Source: JAICTV01 sp034666045
GTDB lineage: Bacteria > Planctomycetota > Phycisphaerae > Tepidisphaerales > Tepidisphaeraceae
Direction of reading: 5' to 3'
Assembly (NCBI GenBank): GCA_034666045.1
Contig: JAXDMN010000179.1
Coordinates: 1-5,873, forward strand
Length of the DNA: 5,873 bases
Both the position numbers and the translations under genes were made by a program. Shown piece by piece: positions 1 to 5,243 of the stretch. How positions within the stretch are numbered: position 1 is the stretch's first letter; every line of letters starts with the position of its first letter. Below the pieces are notes generated by a model that did no database searches, had not been told where the DNA came from, and saw nothing but the letters and a program-made list of their open reading frames with translations.

Positions 1-904
1 GCTTGGTGCGGATCAGTGCCTGGTTCGTGTCGCCGTTCTCGAAATCGATCTTGGCGGGCTCGCTGCTTTCGCCGAATTTTTCGGCGGCGAAAATCTTCGT
101 GGCGGCGGGCTTGCTGTCCATCGCAACGAGCGTCTGAAGCGAATCCTTCACGCCGTCGACGCCCATCCAGCGGCAGACCGGTCCAATCGCGTGCGTCGGA
201 TAAACCAGTCCGCGATTCTTCAGCACATTTCGCCCGCGCCACGTAAGTTGGCCGTCCTTCGTGAAGCGCATGCTGCGGATTTCGTGGATGTACGAGCCGA
301 AGCCGTACGTGAGATCGCCGAACAGGCCTTTGTCGGCCATGTTCTGCACGGTCATGATCGGGTCGCTGTAGATGTAATTTTCCAGCAGCATGTAGCCGCC
401 GCCCGCTTCGCCCGCGCGGTGCTCCTTGGCCGCGCGGACCATCGCCCAGCATTCGTCAATCGTCGTACACGCCGGCACTTCGGCCCCGACGAATTTTTTT
501 GCCTTGAACGAATCGATCGTCATCTCGGCATGAAGTTCCTGCGGTGTGCCGATGACGACGGCGTCGATGTCGCCGCGCTCGAGCAGCCGGCGGTAATCAT
601 GCGGGCCGTTCGCGTAACCTTCGGGGCGTTTTCCGTGCGCTTTCTCAACAAGGTCTTGCGCGCGCTTGAGATTGCCTTCGTTGATGTCGCAGATGGCCGG
701 GATTTCGACGTCCGGGAAGCGCAGCGTCACGCGCAGCAATCCGGTGCCGCGGTCGCCCACGCCGATGAAGCCAATGCGGATTTTCTTTCCGCCCTCGGAG
801 GCCCTGGTCGCATCGGCGAAGAGCGTCGAAGCCCGGTTCATCGCCAGCATCGCCCCCGCGCTCATCGCCAGTTGCATCGCCCGTCGTCGTGTGATTTCAG
901 TCAT
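1..904 (-). CDS. Tat-exported Gfo/Idh/MocA family protein, GH109-like (3' end cut by window)
   Basis: 301 codons are visible; the C-terminus lies beyond base 1. Residues 1-30 form a twin-arginine-type leader (TRRRAMQL at 5-12, then an Ala/Met-rich hydrophobic stretch ending near LFADA), so export to the periplasm is likely. A Rossmann NAD(P)-binding motif follows (GFIGVGDRG at 45-53, GxGxxG at 48-53), then a cofactor-domain segment with EVP at 142-144 in place of the usual EKP. YMLLENYIYSD (171-181), YIHEIR (205-210) and YPTH (235-238) resemble conserved blocks of GH109 enzymes, which hydrolyse alpha-N-acetylgalactosaminides by a transient NAD-dependent oxidation; Tyr179, Tyr235 and His238 would match the active-site residues as I recall them. 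The start is ATG 904: GGGAG lies 6 nt upstream, whereas the in-frame ATG at 910 has no spacing. It overlaps the DapA-like gene by 8 nt (ATGACTGA). The true substrate is unknown; many relatives are annotated only as oxidoreductases. Confidence 0.88.
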   Translation of the reverse strand, partial: MTEITRRRAMQLAMSAGAMLAMNRASTLFADATRASEGGKKIRIGFIGVGDRGTGLLRVTLRFPDVEIPAICDINEGNLKRAQDLVEKAHGKRPEGYANGPHDYRRLLERGDIDAVVIGTPQELHAEMTIDSFKAKKFVGAEVPACTTIDECWAMVRAAKEHRAGEAGGGYMLLENYIYSDPIMTVQNMADKGLFGDLTYGFGSYIHEIRSMRFTKDGQLTWRGRNVLKNRGLVYPTHAIGPVCRWMGVDGVKDSLQTLVAMDSKPAATKIFAAEKFGESSEPAKIDFENGDTNQALIRTK

Positions 905-1850
905 GTGCATCTCCCGCGGCCTTCGATATCGCCGCCATCAACAACTCGAAGAGCCGATCTACTTCCGTGCGCGTCTGGTCATCCATCACGTAGCCGACTG
1001 GCCCGCGAACGATCGCGTTGCGAAAGACGCCCTGCTTCACGAGCAGGTATTTTTCGATCGCGAGGAACGCATCCAGCGAGTTCTGCATGCTGACCAGCGC
1101 GGCGAGCGGCGTCGATATTTGATACACCGCCCATTCATCGCCGTTTCGCAGCGCACGCCACAATGCGACGATCGCGCGAATCAGGTCCGCGCCCGGCATG
1201 GTACCGACAATGCCGCGGCGAAAACTGTCGACCAGCGCGAGGCCGCCAGTCCCTTCGAACACCTTCGCGCGCCCGCCGGTTGCGCTGCGCAGCTCGCTCA
1301 GCCGCGGCCCGATCGGCGTCGCCTCCGGCTTGAAGAGCACGCGATCCGGGCCGAATTCGTCGAGCAGTTTCGTTTGCAGCGCGATCGACATCGGCCGACC
1401 GACGTAGCCGCTTGCATCTTGAACGATCACCGGGATCTTGATCGCGCGGGTGATCCGCTGGTAGTAGCGCATCAGTTCCGACTCCGTCACCGCAATCGAT
1501 ACCGGCGGAATCGCCATCACGGCGGCGGCGCCATTTTCTTCCGCGTGCGTCGCGTAGCGCTCGGCGGCGAAAGTGCTTTCGGCGCCGACGCTGACCACGA
1601 CGGCGCCGCGCTCGCGGCAGAAACAGCAGGCCAGCTCCGCCAGCGTACGCCGCTCCTCCGTCGTGAGCCGCAGCACTTCGGAAACCATCGCCATGACGAT
1701 GCCGTCCGCGCCGCGGTCGTAGAGCCAGTGGATCTCGCGCTCGAGCGTCTCGACGTCGATCGTTTCATCGTCATTGAACGGCGTCTGGAAGACTGGCAGG
1801 ACGCCGCTCAATGATGGTGTCGAAGATGGCGGCGCCGGTTGCGGGCTCAC
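897..1850 (-). CDS. DapA-family (class I aldolase fold) aldolase/lyase, divergent active site
   Basis: 317 aa, the normal size of the dihydrodipicolinate synthase / N-acetylneuraminate lyase family. These are TIM-barrel enzymes that use a Schiff-base lysine to make or break bonds on pyruvate-type substrates. The GVLPVFQTPFNDD start of the barrel (16-28), the candidate Schiff-base Lys174 in VLFKPEATP (171-179) and GVFRNAIVRGP (274-284) fit the family. The usual GTTGE segment reads MVSEV (55-59), the TPYY segment with the catalytic Tyr reads IPPVS (114-118), and the YNVP segment reads QDAS (144-147). It is therefore probably not a lysine-pathway DapA; a role on 2-keto-3-deoxy sugar acids fits its neighbours. 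The GTG start at 1850 is chosen because it gives a 4-nt GTGA overlap with the upstream stop, has GGAG 8 nt before it and yields family length. Reading further upstream would overlap the previous gene and match nothing. Confidence 0.88.
   Translation of the reverse strand: MSPQPAPPSSTPSLSGVLPVFQTPFNDDETIDVETLEREIHWLYDRGADGIVMAMVSEVLRLTTEERRTLAELACCFCRERGAVVVSVGAESTFAAERYATHAEENGAAAVMAIPPVSIAVTESELMRYYQRITRAIKIPVIVQDASGYVGRPMSIALQTKLLDEFGPDRVLFKPEATPIGPRLSELRSATGGRAKVFEGTGGLALVDSFRRGIVGTMPGADLIRAIVALWRALRNGDEWAVYQISTPLAALVSMQNSLDAFLAIEKYLLVKQGVFRNAIVRGPVGYVMDDQTRTEVDRLFELLMAAISKAAGDAHD
911..915 (-). promoter_or_regulatory. Ribosome binding site GGGAG for the Gfo/Idh/MocA gene
   Basis: GGGAG ends 6 nt before the ATG at 904. 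It decides between two in-frame ATGs (910 and 904), since the 910 start would directly abut it. The site lies inside the end of the preceding coding sequence, consistent with translational coupling. Confidence 0.65.
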
Positions 1851-3226
1851 GAGATCATCTCCGCAATCGACTGCTCGGCCGTCGCGATGAGGCGCTCGAG
1901 TCCGCCGCGTTCGTATGGCGACTGCCAGACCTGGTAGATGTCCTTGTCGTACAGCTCCGCAGGCGGCAAATAGCCGGCGGAGCCGTTGACGATGTTCATG
2001 ACCGCGATCGCGCGCGGATGAAACGTGCAACGGAGATCGATCTGAAAGCGCGAGTAGGTTTCGTTCGGTTGCCCGGCCAGCAGCGCATCGCCGATTCTCC
2101 AGATCCAGAGCGGCATCTGCGCCATTGTGCCGTCGCCCACAACTTTCCGCACGCCGCGCTTGCGCCAGAGGCGCTCTTTCAGCACGGGATCGTTGCATTT
2201 CCCCCACTCAGCTTCGATTTCCGCGATCAACGGGAGCGGCTTGAGCGGCAGCGGGACGAGAATCCGACGGGCGGAGACGGTTGAGCTGACCGGCGTCTCC
2301 TGCTGCCGCCACACCGCGAGCGGCGCGCCCGACTCGACGACTCCTTGATACGCCAGCCGCGCGCCGGGTTTTTCCATCCCTTCAAGCGCGCTCAGAACCG
2401 CGAACCCCACGCGGCGGCCATGCCGATCGGCAACCGCGGTGTCGCCCACATATTGCTCCCCCGGCGCGAGCTCGCCGGACGCACCTTGCAGGAAGAGGCA
2501 TGGCGACTTCGTCTCGGTTTCGACTACCTCGCGCATCGCGCCTATGTAATCCGGCGAGAGGAGCTTGTTTTCCCAGGCGAGCGTCGTCAGGTGGCAGGCG
2601 TAGTTGACGATCGTCGCGATAGAGCGCCCGCCGGCATCCACGACGCGACCGACCAGCAACGTGTCGTCCGCCGGTGCGGCGGGATTGAAGCCGCAGACGA
2701 TTCGCGTTCCATTGGGCTCCGGTAGATCGCGATTGGTCGCGAGATCGCATGTGCCGTAGCGCCAGGTGAGCGTCGCGGGTTGTCGTATCTCGAGCGCGCG
2801 ACGCGCCGCACGAATCGCGGCGTCGCGAAGTTTCGCCTGGTACGGTTCGATCAGTTGCCCGCCCGGACGCGAAGCGTTTTCCCGTTGCAGGCTCGGGCCC
2901 GCATGCGTGTGGGAGAGGCAGAACATCACCCGCGATTCGTCAAGGGAAAGCGACTCGAGCAGCGGCGCCCGCACCGCCCATTCATCTTCGCGGCTGCGCC
3001 ACCAGCCGAGATCCGCGCCGATTAATACAAGTGGCGGCTCATTGGCCGTCGATTGGAATGTGATGCACGTCAGCGTCAGCGGCCGATGAATTCCCTCGGC
3101 CGCGTCATGCTTCGCGGCGCCCCAGCTTCGCGCGTAGATGCCGACGGGCGGCGTGATGTCCTCGCGCGCGGCGCCGATCAGGCCGCGGAAGCTGGAAGAG
3201 AATTCGCCCACCAACGGCGTGGTCAT
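1847..3226 (-). CDS. Neutral/alkaline ceramidase-fold hydrolase, cytoplasmic, nucleophile Ser apparently replaced by Ala
   Basis: 459 aa. It matches the N-terminal catalytic domain of neutral ceramidases (Ceramidase_alk family): AAREDITPPVG (19-29), GIHRPLTLT (45-53), LVLIGADLGWW (66-76), SHTHAGP (105-111), VNYACHLTTLAW (207-218), LQGASGELAP (246-255), GQPNETYS (385-392) and QSPYERGG (435-442). By motif alignment from memory, the zinc-site residues would be His106, His212, Glu389 and Tyr438, all kept. The ceramidase nucleophile Ser (in a GD-x-SPN motif) aligns with Ala254 in GELAP. No signal peptide is visible, and the protein is much shorter than secreted ceramidases (over 600 aa), so the C-terminal Ig-like domain appears absent. 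Ceramide cleavage is therefore unlikely; hydrolysis of an amide, ester or lactone in the sugar-acid route is my inference. The ATG at 3226 overlaps the SDR stop (ATGA); no good Shine-Dalgarno is seen, so coupling probably drives initiation. Its own stop overlaps the next GTG. Confidence 0.88.
   Translation of the reverse strand: MTTPLVGEFSSSFRGLIGAAREDITPPVGIYARSWGAAKHDAAEGIHRPLTLTCITFQSTANEPPLVLIGADLGWWRSREDEWAVRAPLLESLSLDESRVMFCLSHTHAGPSLQRENASRPGGQLIEPYQAKLRDAAIRAARRALEIRQPATLTWRYGTCDLATNRDLPEPNGTRIVCGFNPAAPADDTLLVGRVVDAGGRSIATIVNYACHLTTLAWENKLLSPDYIGAMREVVETETKSPCLFLQGASGELAPGEQYVGDTAVADRHGRRVGFAVLSALEGMEKPGARLAYQGVVESGAPLAVWRQQETPVSSTVSARRILVPLPLKPLPLIAEIEAEWGKCNDPVLKERLWRKRGVRKVVGDGTMAQMPLWIWRIGDALLAGQPNETYSRFQIDLRCTFHPRAIAVMNIVNGSAGYLPPAELYDKDIYQVWQSPYERGGLERLIATAEQSIAEMIS
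1859..1862 (-). promoter_or_regulatory. Ribosome binding site GGAG for the DapA-like gene
   Basis: GGAG ends 8 nt before the GTG at 1850 and lies inside the last codons of the ceramidase-fold gene. It supports the GTG start over the longer open frame. Confidence 0.6.
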
Positions 3227-4002
3227 TTTCGCGCCGGCGTGACGAGCGACAGCCCGCCATCCATGAGAAGCACGCTGCCGGTCATGTGCCGATTCTCCGG
3301 CTCGCAGAGGTGCGCGACCTGCTTCGCCACTTCGGAGGTGTCGATCAATTTCCCCGTCGGCACGCGGCCGGCGGCCTGCTCGCGCGAGCCCTGGTGTCGC
3401 GCCCAAAGCTGTGCGCTCAAACCGGCATCGACGTAGCCCGGCGCGACCTCGTTCACGAGAATTCCGTGAGGCGCCAGCTCGAGCGCCATGCACTTGCACA
3501 GCATCCGCAGCCCCGCCTTGGCGACGCAGTACGCGGGGATCGCCGGGTGCGGCGCGTCGGCCGCCCAGCTTCCGATGAAGACAATGCGGCCCGGAAGCTG
3601 GTGATAAAGCAGTCGCAGCGCTGCGCCGCGCGCCATGTGGAACGCGCCGTTCAAGTTCACGTTCAATTCTTGCGTCCACTCCTCCGGCAACACCTCGCGG
3701 AGATTCGCAAGCGTGACGGTGGCGGCGTTCGGGATGATCAGGTTCGCGACGCCAAGATCCTGCTCGACAGCGCGAATCCATGCGACGACGTCATCTGATC
3801 GTGAGACGTCGACTTGATCATACCGGCAGCGAACGCCGAGCGCGGCGAATTGTTCCAGCATCGGGCTCGCGTCGCCCGGTGGGCGGACGTCACCGAGCGC
3901 GACATGCGCACCGCGCCGCGCCAACTCAAGCGCGATCGCCCGGCCGATGTCGCCGAGCGCGCCGCTGATGATCGCCACGTGGTTGTTAAGCATTCGATTC
4001 AC
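3223..4002 (-). CDS. SDR-family NAD-dependent dehydrogenase/reductase
   Basis: 259 aa, the classical SDR length. The cofactor motif is SGALGDIG (13-20), a variant of TGxxxGIG. Asp38 at the end of the second beta strand points to NAD(H) rather than NADP(H). IPNAAT (90-95) is the NAG-like motif, and Asn116 lies in NVNLNGAF. The catalytic set is Ser145 (IGSWAA), Tyr158 and Lys162 (YCVAK), with the normal 13-residue Ser-Tyr spacing. APGYVD (187-192) and the C-terminal GSVLLMDGG (242-250) are also typical. It should oxidise or reduce a sugar, polyol or hydroxy acid; the substrate cannot be read from sequence, but the neighbouring dehydratase and aldolase suggest oxidation of a sugar or deoxy-sugar acid. 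The start is GTG 4002, with GAGG 4 nt and GAGGGG 10 nt upstream; ATG 3993 (256 aa) is the alternative. It is the first gene of block B, after a 62-bp gap, and ends in an ATGA overlap with the ceramidase-fold gene. Confidence 0.93.
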   Translation of the reverse strand: MNRMLNNHVAIISGALGDIGRAIALELARRGAHVALGDVRPPGDASPMLEQFAALGVRCRYDQVDVSRSDDVVAWIRAVEQDLGVANLIIPNAATVTLANLREVLPEEWTQELNVNLNGAFHMARGAALRLLYHQLPGRIVFIGSWAADAPHPAIPAYCVAKAGLRMLCKCMALELAPHGILVNEVAPGYVDAGLSAQLWARHQGSREQAAGRVPTGKLIDTSEVAKQVAHLCEPENRHMTGSVLLMDGGLSLVTPARK

Positions 4003-4006
4003 TTGA

Positions 4007-4018
4007 CCTCATCCCCTC
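4007..4018 (-). promoter_or_regulatory. Purine-rich ribosome binding region for the SDR gene
   Basis: GAGGGG (4013-4018) and GAGG (4007-4010) lie 10 and 4 nt before the GTG at 4002. They favour GTG 4002 over ATG 3993, which would be 13 nt or more from either. The region directly follows the hairpin at 4020-4034. Confidence 0.5.
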
Positions 4019-4019
4019 A

Positions 4020-4034
4020 CGCGACTGCGTCGCG
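4020..4034. repeat. Short perfect inverted repeat, 6-bp stem with 3-nt loop
   Basis: On the plus strand CGCGAC, loop TGC, GTCGCG. It sits in the 62-bp gap between the dehydratase and SDR genes, just upstream of the SDR ribosome binding region. No U-tract follows on the minus-strand transcript, so it is not a standard intrinsic terminator. It could be an mRNA stabiliser or processing element, or part of a dispersed palindromic repeat. Confidence 0.55.
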
Positions 4035-4036
4035 AT

Positions 4037-4053
4037 CGGACTCGCAGAGTCCG
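4037..4053. repeat. Perfect inverted repeat, 7-bp stem with 3-nt loop
   Basis: On the plus strand CGGACTC, loop GCA, GAGTCCG. It lies 2 bp from the hairpin at 4020-4034 and 11 bp after the stop of the dehydratase gene in transcript order. A weaker alternative stem, CAGAG/CTCTG at 4045-4059, overlaps it and cannot form at the same time. No T-run follows, so termination is not supported. Its position between two tightly coupled gene blocks suggests a role in differential expression, or simply a repeat insertion. Confidence 0.6.
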
Positions 4054-4064
4054 GCTCTGTCGCA

Positions 4065-5243
4065 TTACCAGTCACCCACGCTTCCGTCCTTGTGGAAGAC
4101 GCGCTGGAGCAACTCCTGTTCAAATGGGTGCTTCCGCACTTCGTCCTCGTTGATCTCGATGCCGAGTCCGGGTCGGGTATTCGCGCGGACGATTCGGCCC
4201 TTCTTCTCGATCGTGAAACCTTCCTTCACGATGTCCGCGCGCCACGGGACGTCGCCGTGCACCGTCTCGCAAATGATGTAGCTCGGCGTCGCGAATCCGA
4301 GCTCGAGCGACGCGGCCGTGCTGACCGGCCCCTGCGGATTGTGCGGCGCCACCGCGACACGATACGCCTCAGCCATCCCGGCGATTCGGCGGGCTTCGCT
4401 CAGGCCGCCGCAGTGCGTGATGTCCGGTTGAATGACGCTCGCTGCGCGGCGTTCGAGCAGGTCGCGAAATGCATGCACGCCGACGAGTCGCTCGCCGGTC
4501 GCGATCGGCGTCTTCACCGCGCGCTGAATCGCGGCGATGTCTTCCATCGTCTCGGGCCAGCACGGCTCCTCGAACCAGAACAGGTTGTATGGCTCGAGCG
4601 CCTTGGCGAATAGCATCCCCATCCGCGGCGAAGGTCGCGCGTGGCAGTCGACCATGATGTCGATCGCATCGCCGACCGCGTCGCGCATCGCTTTCACGCA
4701 CGCCTCCGCGTAGCGGATCGGCTGCATGCCTTCCAGCGGCATCGTTTCCGGGACGGCCATCGATTTGAACGCGGTAAAACCTTCTTCGACCGCGGCGGAG
4801 GCGAGATCGCCGAAACGTTTCGCGTCGGCGGGATCGCAGCAGTAAAAATCCTCCATCTTCCCGCCGCCGAGGTGCGAGTAGAGTCGCACATAATCGCGAA
4901 CGGGACCGCCCCAGAGCTTGTGGCACGGGACGCCGTGAATTTTGCCGAGGATGTCCCAGAGTGCGATGTCGATGCCGCTGATCGCGGTGCCGCGGATGAT
5001 GCCGTTGCCGTGCCAGAAATGCTGGCGGTACATCATCTGCCACAAAAACTCGATGCGCGTCGGATCTTCGCCGACGAGCAGTTGCGAGATGTCTTCGATC
5101 GCGCCGACGACGCCGCGGGTGTGCCATTCGAGCGTCGCCTCGCCCCAGCCATACAAGCCCGGCTGGTCGGTCATCACTTTGACGAAGATCCAGTTGCGCA
5201 TCCGCGCATGGCAGACGAGAGTTTCGATTTTCGTGATCTTCAT
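4065..5243 (-). CDS. Enolase-superfamily (mandelate racemase/MLE) sugar-acid dehydratase, galactonate dehydratase-like
   Basis: 392 aa, full length for the mandelate racemase / muconate lactonizing enzyme family. The N-terminal capping domain is MKITKIETLV through about residue 115, followed by the TIM barrel. Metal ligands are Asp199 (VDCHAR), Glu225 (FEEP) and Glu251 (TGERL). His201 sits two residues after the first ligand, as in D-galactonate dehydratase. Asp274 (IQPD) and His301 (APHNPQGP) form the His-Asp base dyad, and Glu326 (ICETV) completes the set. These enzymes are Mg-dependent and dehydrate aldonates to 2-keto-3-deoxy acids in the cytoplasm. Which acid (galactonate, gluconate, rhamnonate-type or other) cannot be decided here, so no symbol is given. 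The ATG at 5243 is chosen because it overlaps the upstream stop (ATGA) and gives a family-typical MKI start; AGGG lies 11 nt upstream. A GTG at 5255 would add four residues (MHTT) with no usable Shine-Dalgarno spacing. It ends in TAA, 62 bp before the SDR gene. Confidence 0.93.
   Translation of the reverse strand: MKITKIETLVCHARMRNWIFVKVMTDQPGLYGWGEATLEWHTRGVVGAIEDISQLLVGEDPTRIEFLWQMMYRQHFWHGNGIIRGTAISGIDIALWDILGKIHGVPCHKLWGGPVRDYVRLYSHLGGGKMEDFYCCDPADAKRFGDLASAAVEEGFTAFKSMAVPETMPLEGMQPIRYAEACVKAMRDAVGDAIDIMVDCHARPSPRMGMLFAKALEPYNLFWFEEPCWPETMEDIAAIQRAVKTPIATGERLVGVHAFRDLLERRAASVIQPDITHCGGLSEARRIAGMAEAYRVAVAPHNPQGPVSTAASLELGFATPSYIICETVHGDVPWRADIVKEGFTIEKKGRIVRANTRPGLGIEINEDEVRKHPFEQELLQRVFHKDGSVGDW

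Noticed and set aside
191..1814. Long plus-strand open frames (300 aa at 191-1093 and 382 aa at 666-1814)
   Set aside because: They lie opposite the Gfo/Idh/MocA and DapA-like genes, overlap each other, are Arg/Ala/His-rich and show no domain. They are typical antisense shadows of high-GC genes.
897..1850. Annotation as lysine-pathway dihydrodipicolinate synthase (dapA)
   Set aside because: The catalytic Tyr and Thr-Thr motifs are absent and no lysine gene is nearby.
1851..2207. N-terminal extension of the DapA-like gene to 2207 (436 aa)
   Set aside because: It overlaps the well-supported end of the ceramidase-fold gene, and family homology begins only near residue 14 after the GTG at 1850.
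1847..3226. Annotation as a true neutral ceramidase
   Set aside because: The nucleophile position appears to be Ala, there is no signal peptide, and the protein is far shorter than known ceramidases.
3227..3781. N-terminal extension of the ceramidase-fold gene to 3781 (644 aa)
   Set aside because: The extension lies entirely within the SDR gene in another frame, is Arg-rich with no domain, and gives no signal peptide. The ATGA overlap at 3226 is a much better start.
4020..4059. Rho-independent terminator after the dehydratase gene
   Set aside because: The hairpins are GC-rich, but no run of U follows either stem on the minus-strand transcript, and coding resumes within a few tens of bases.
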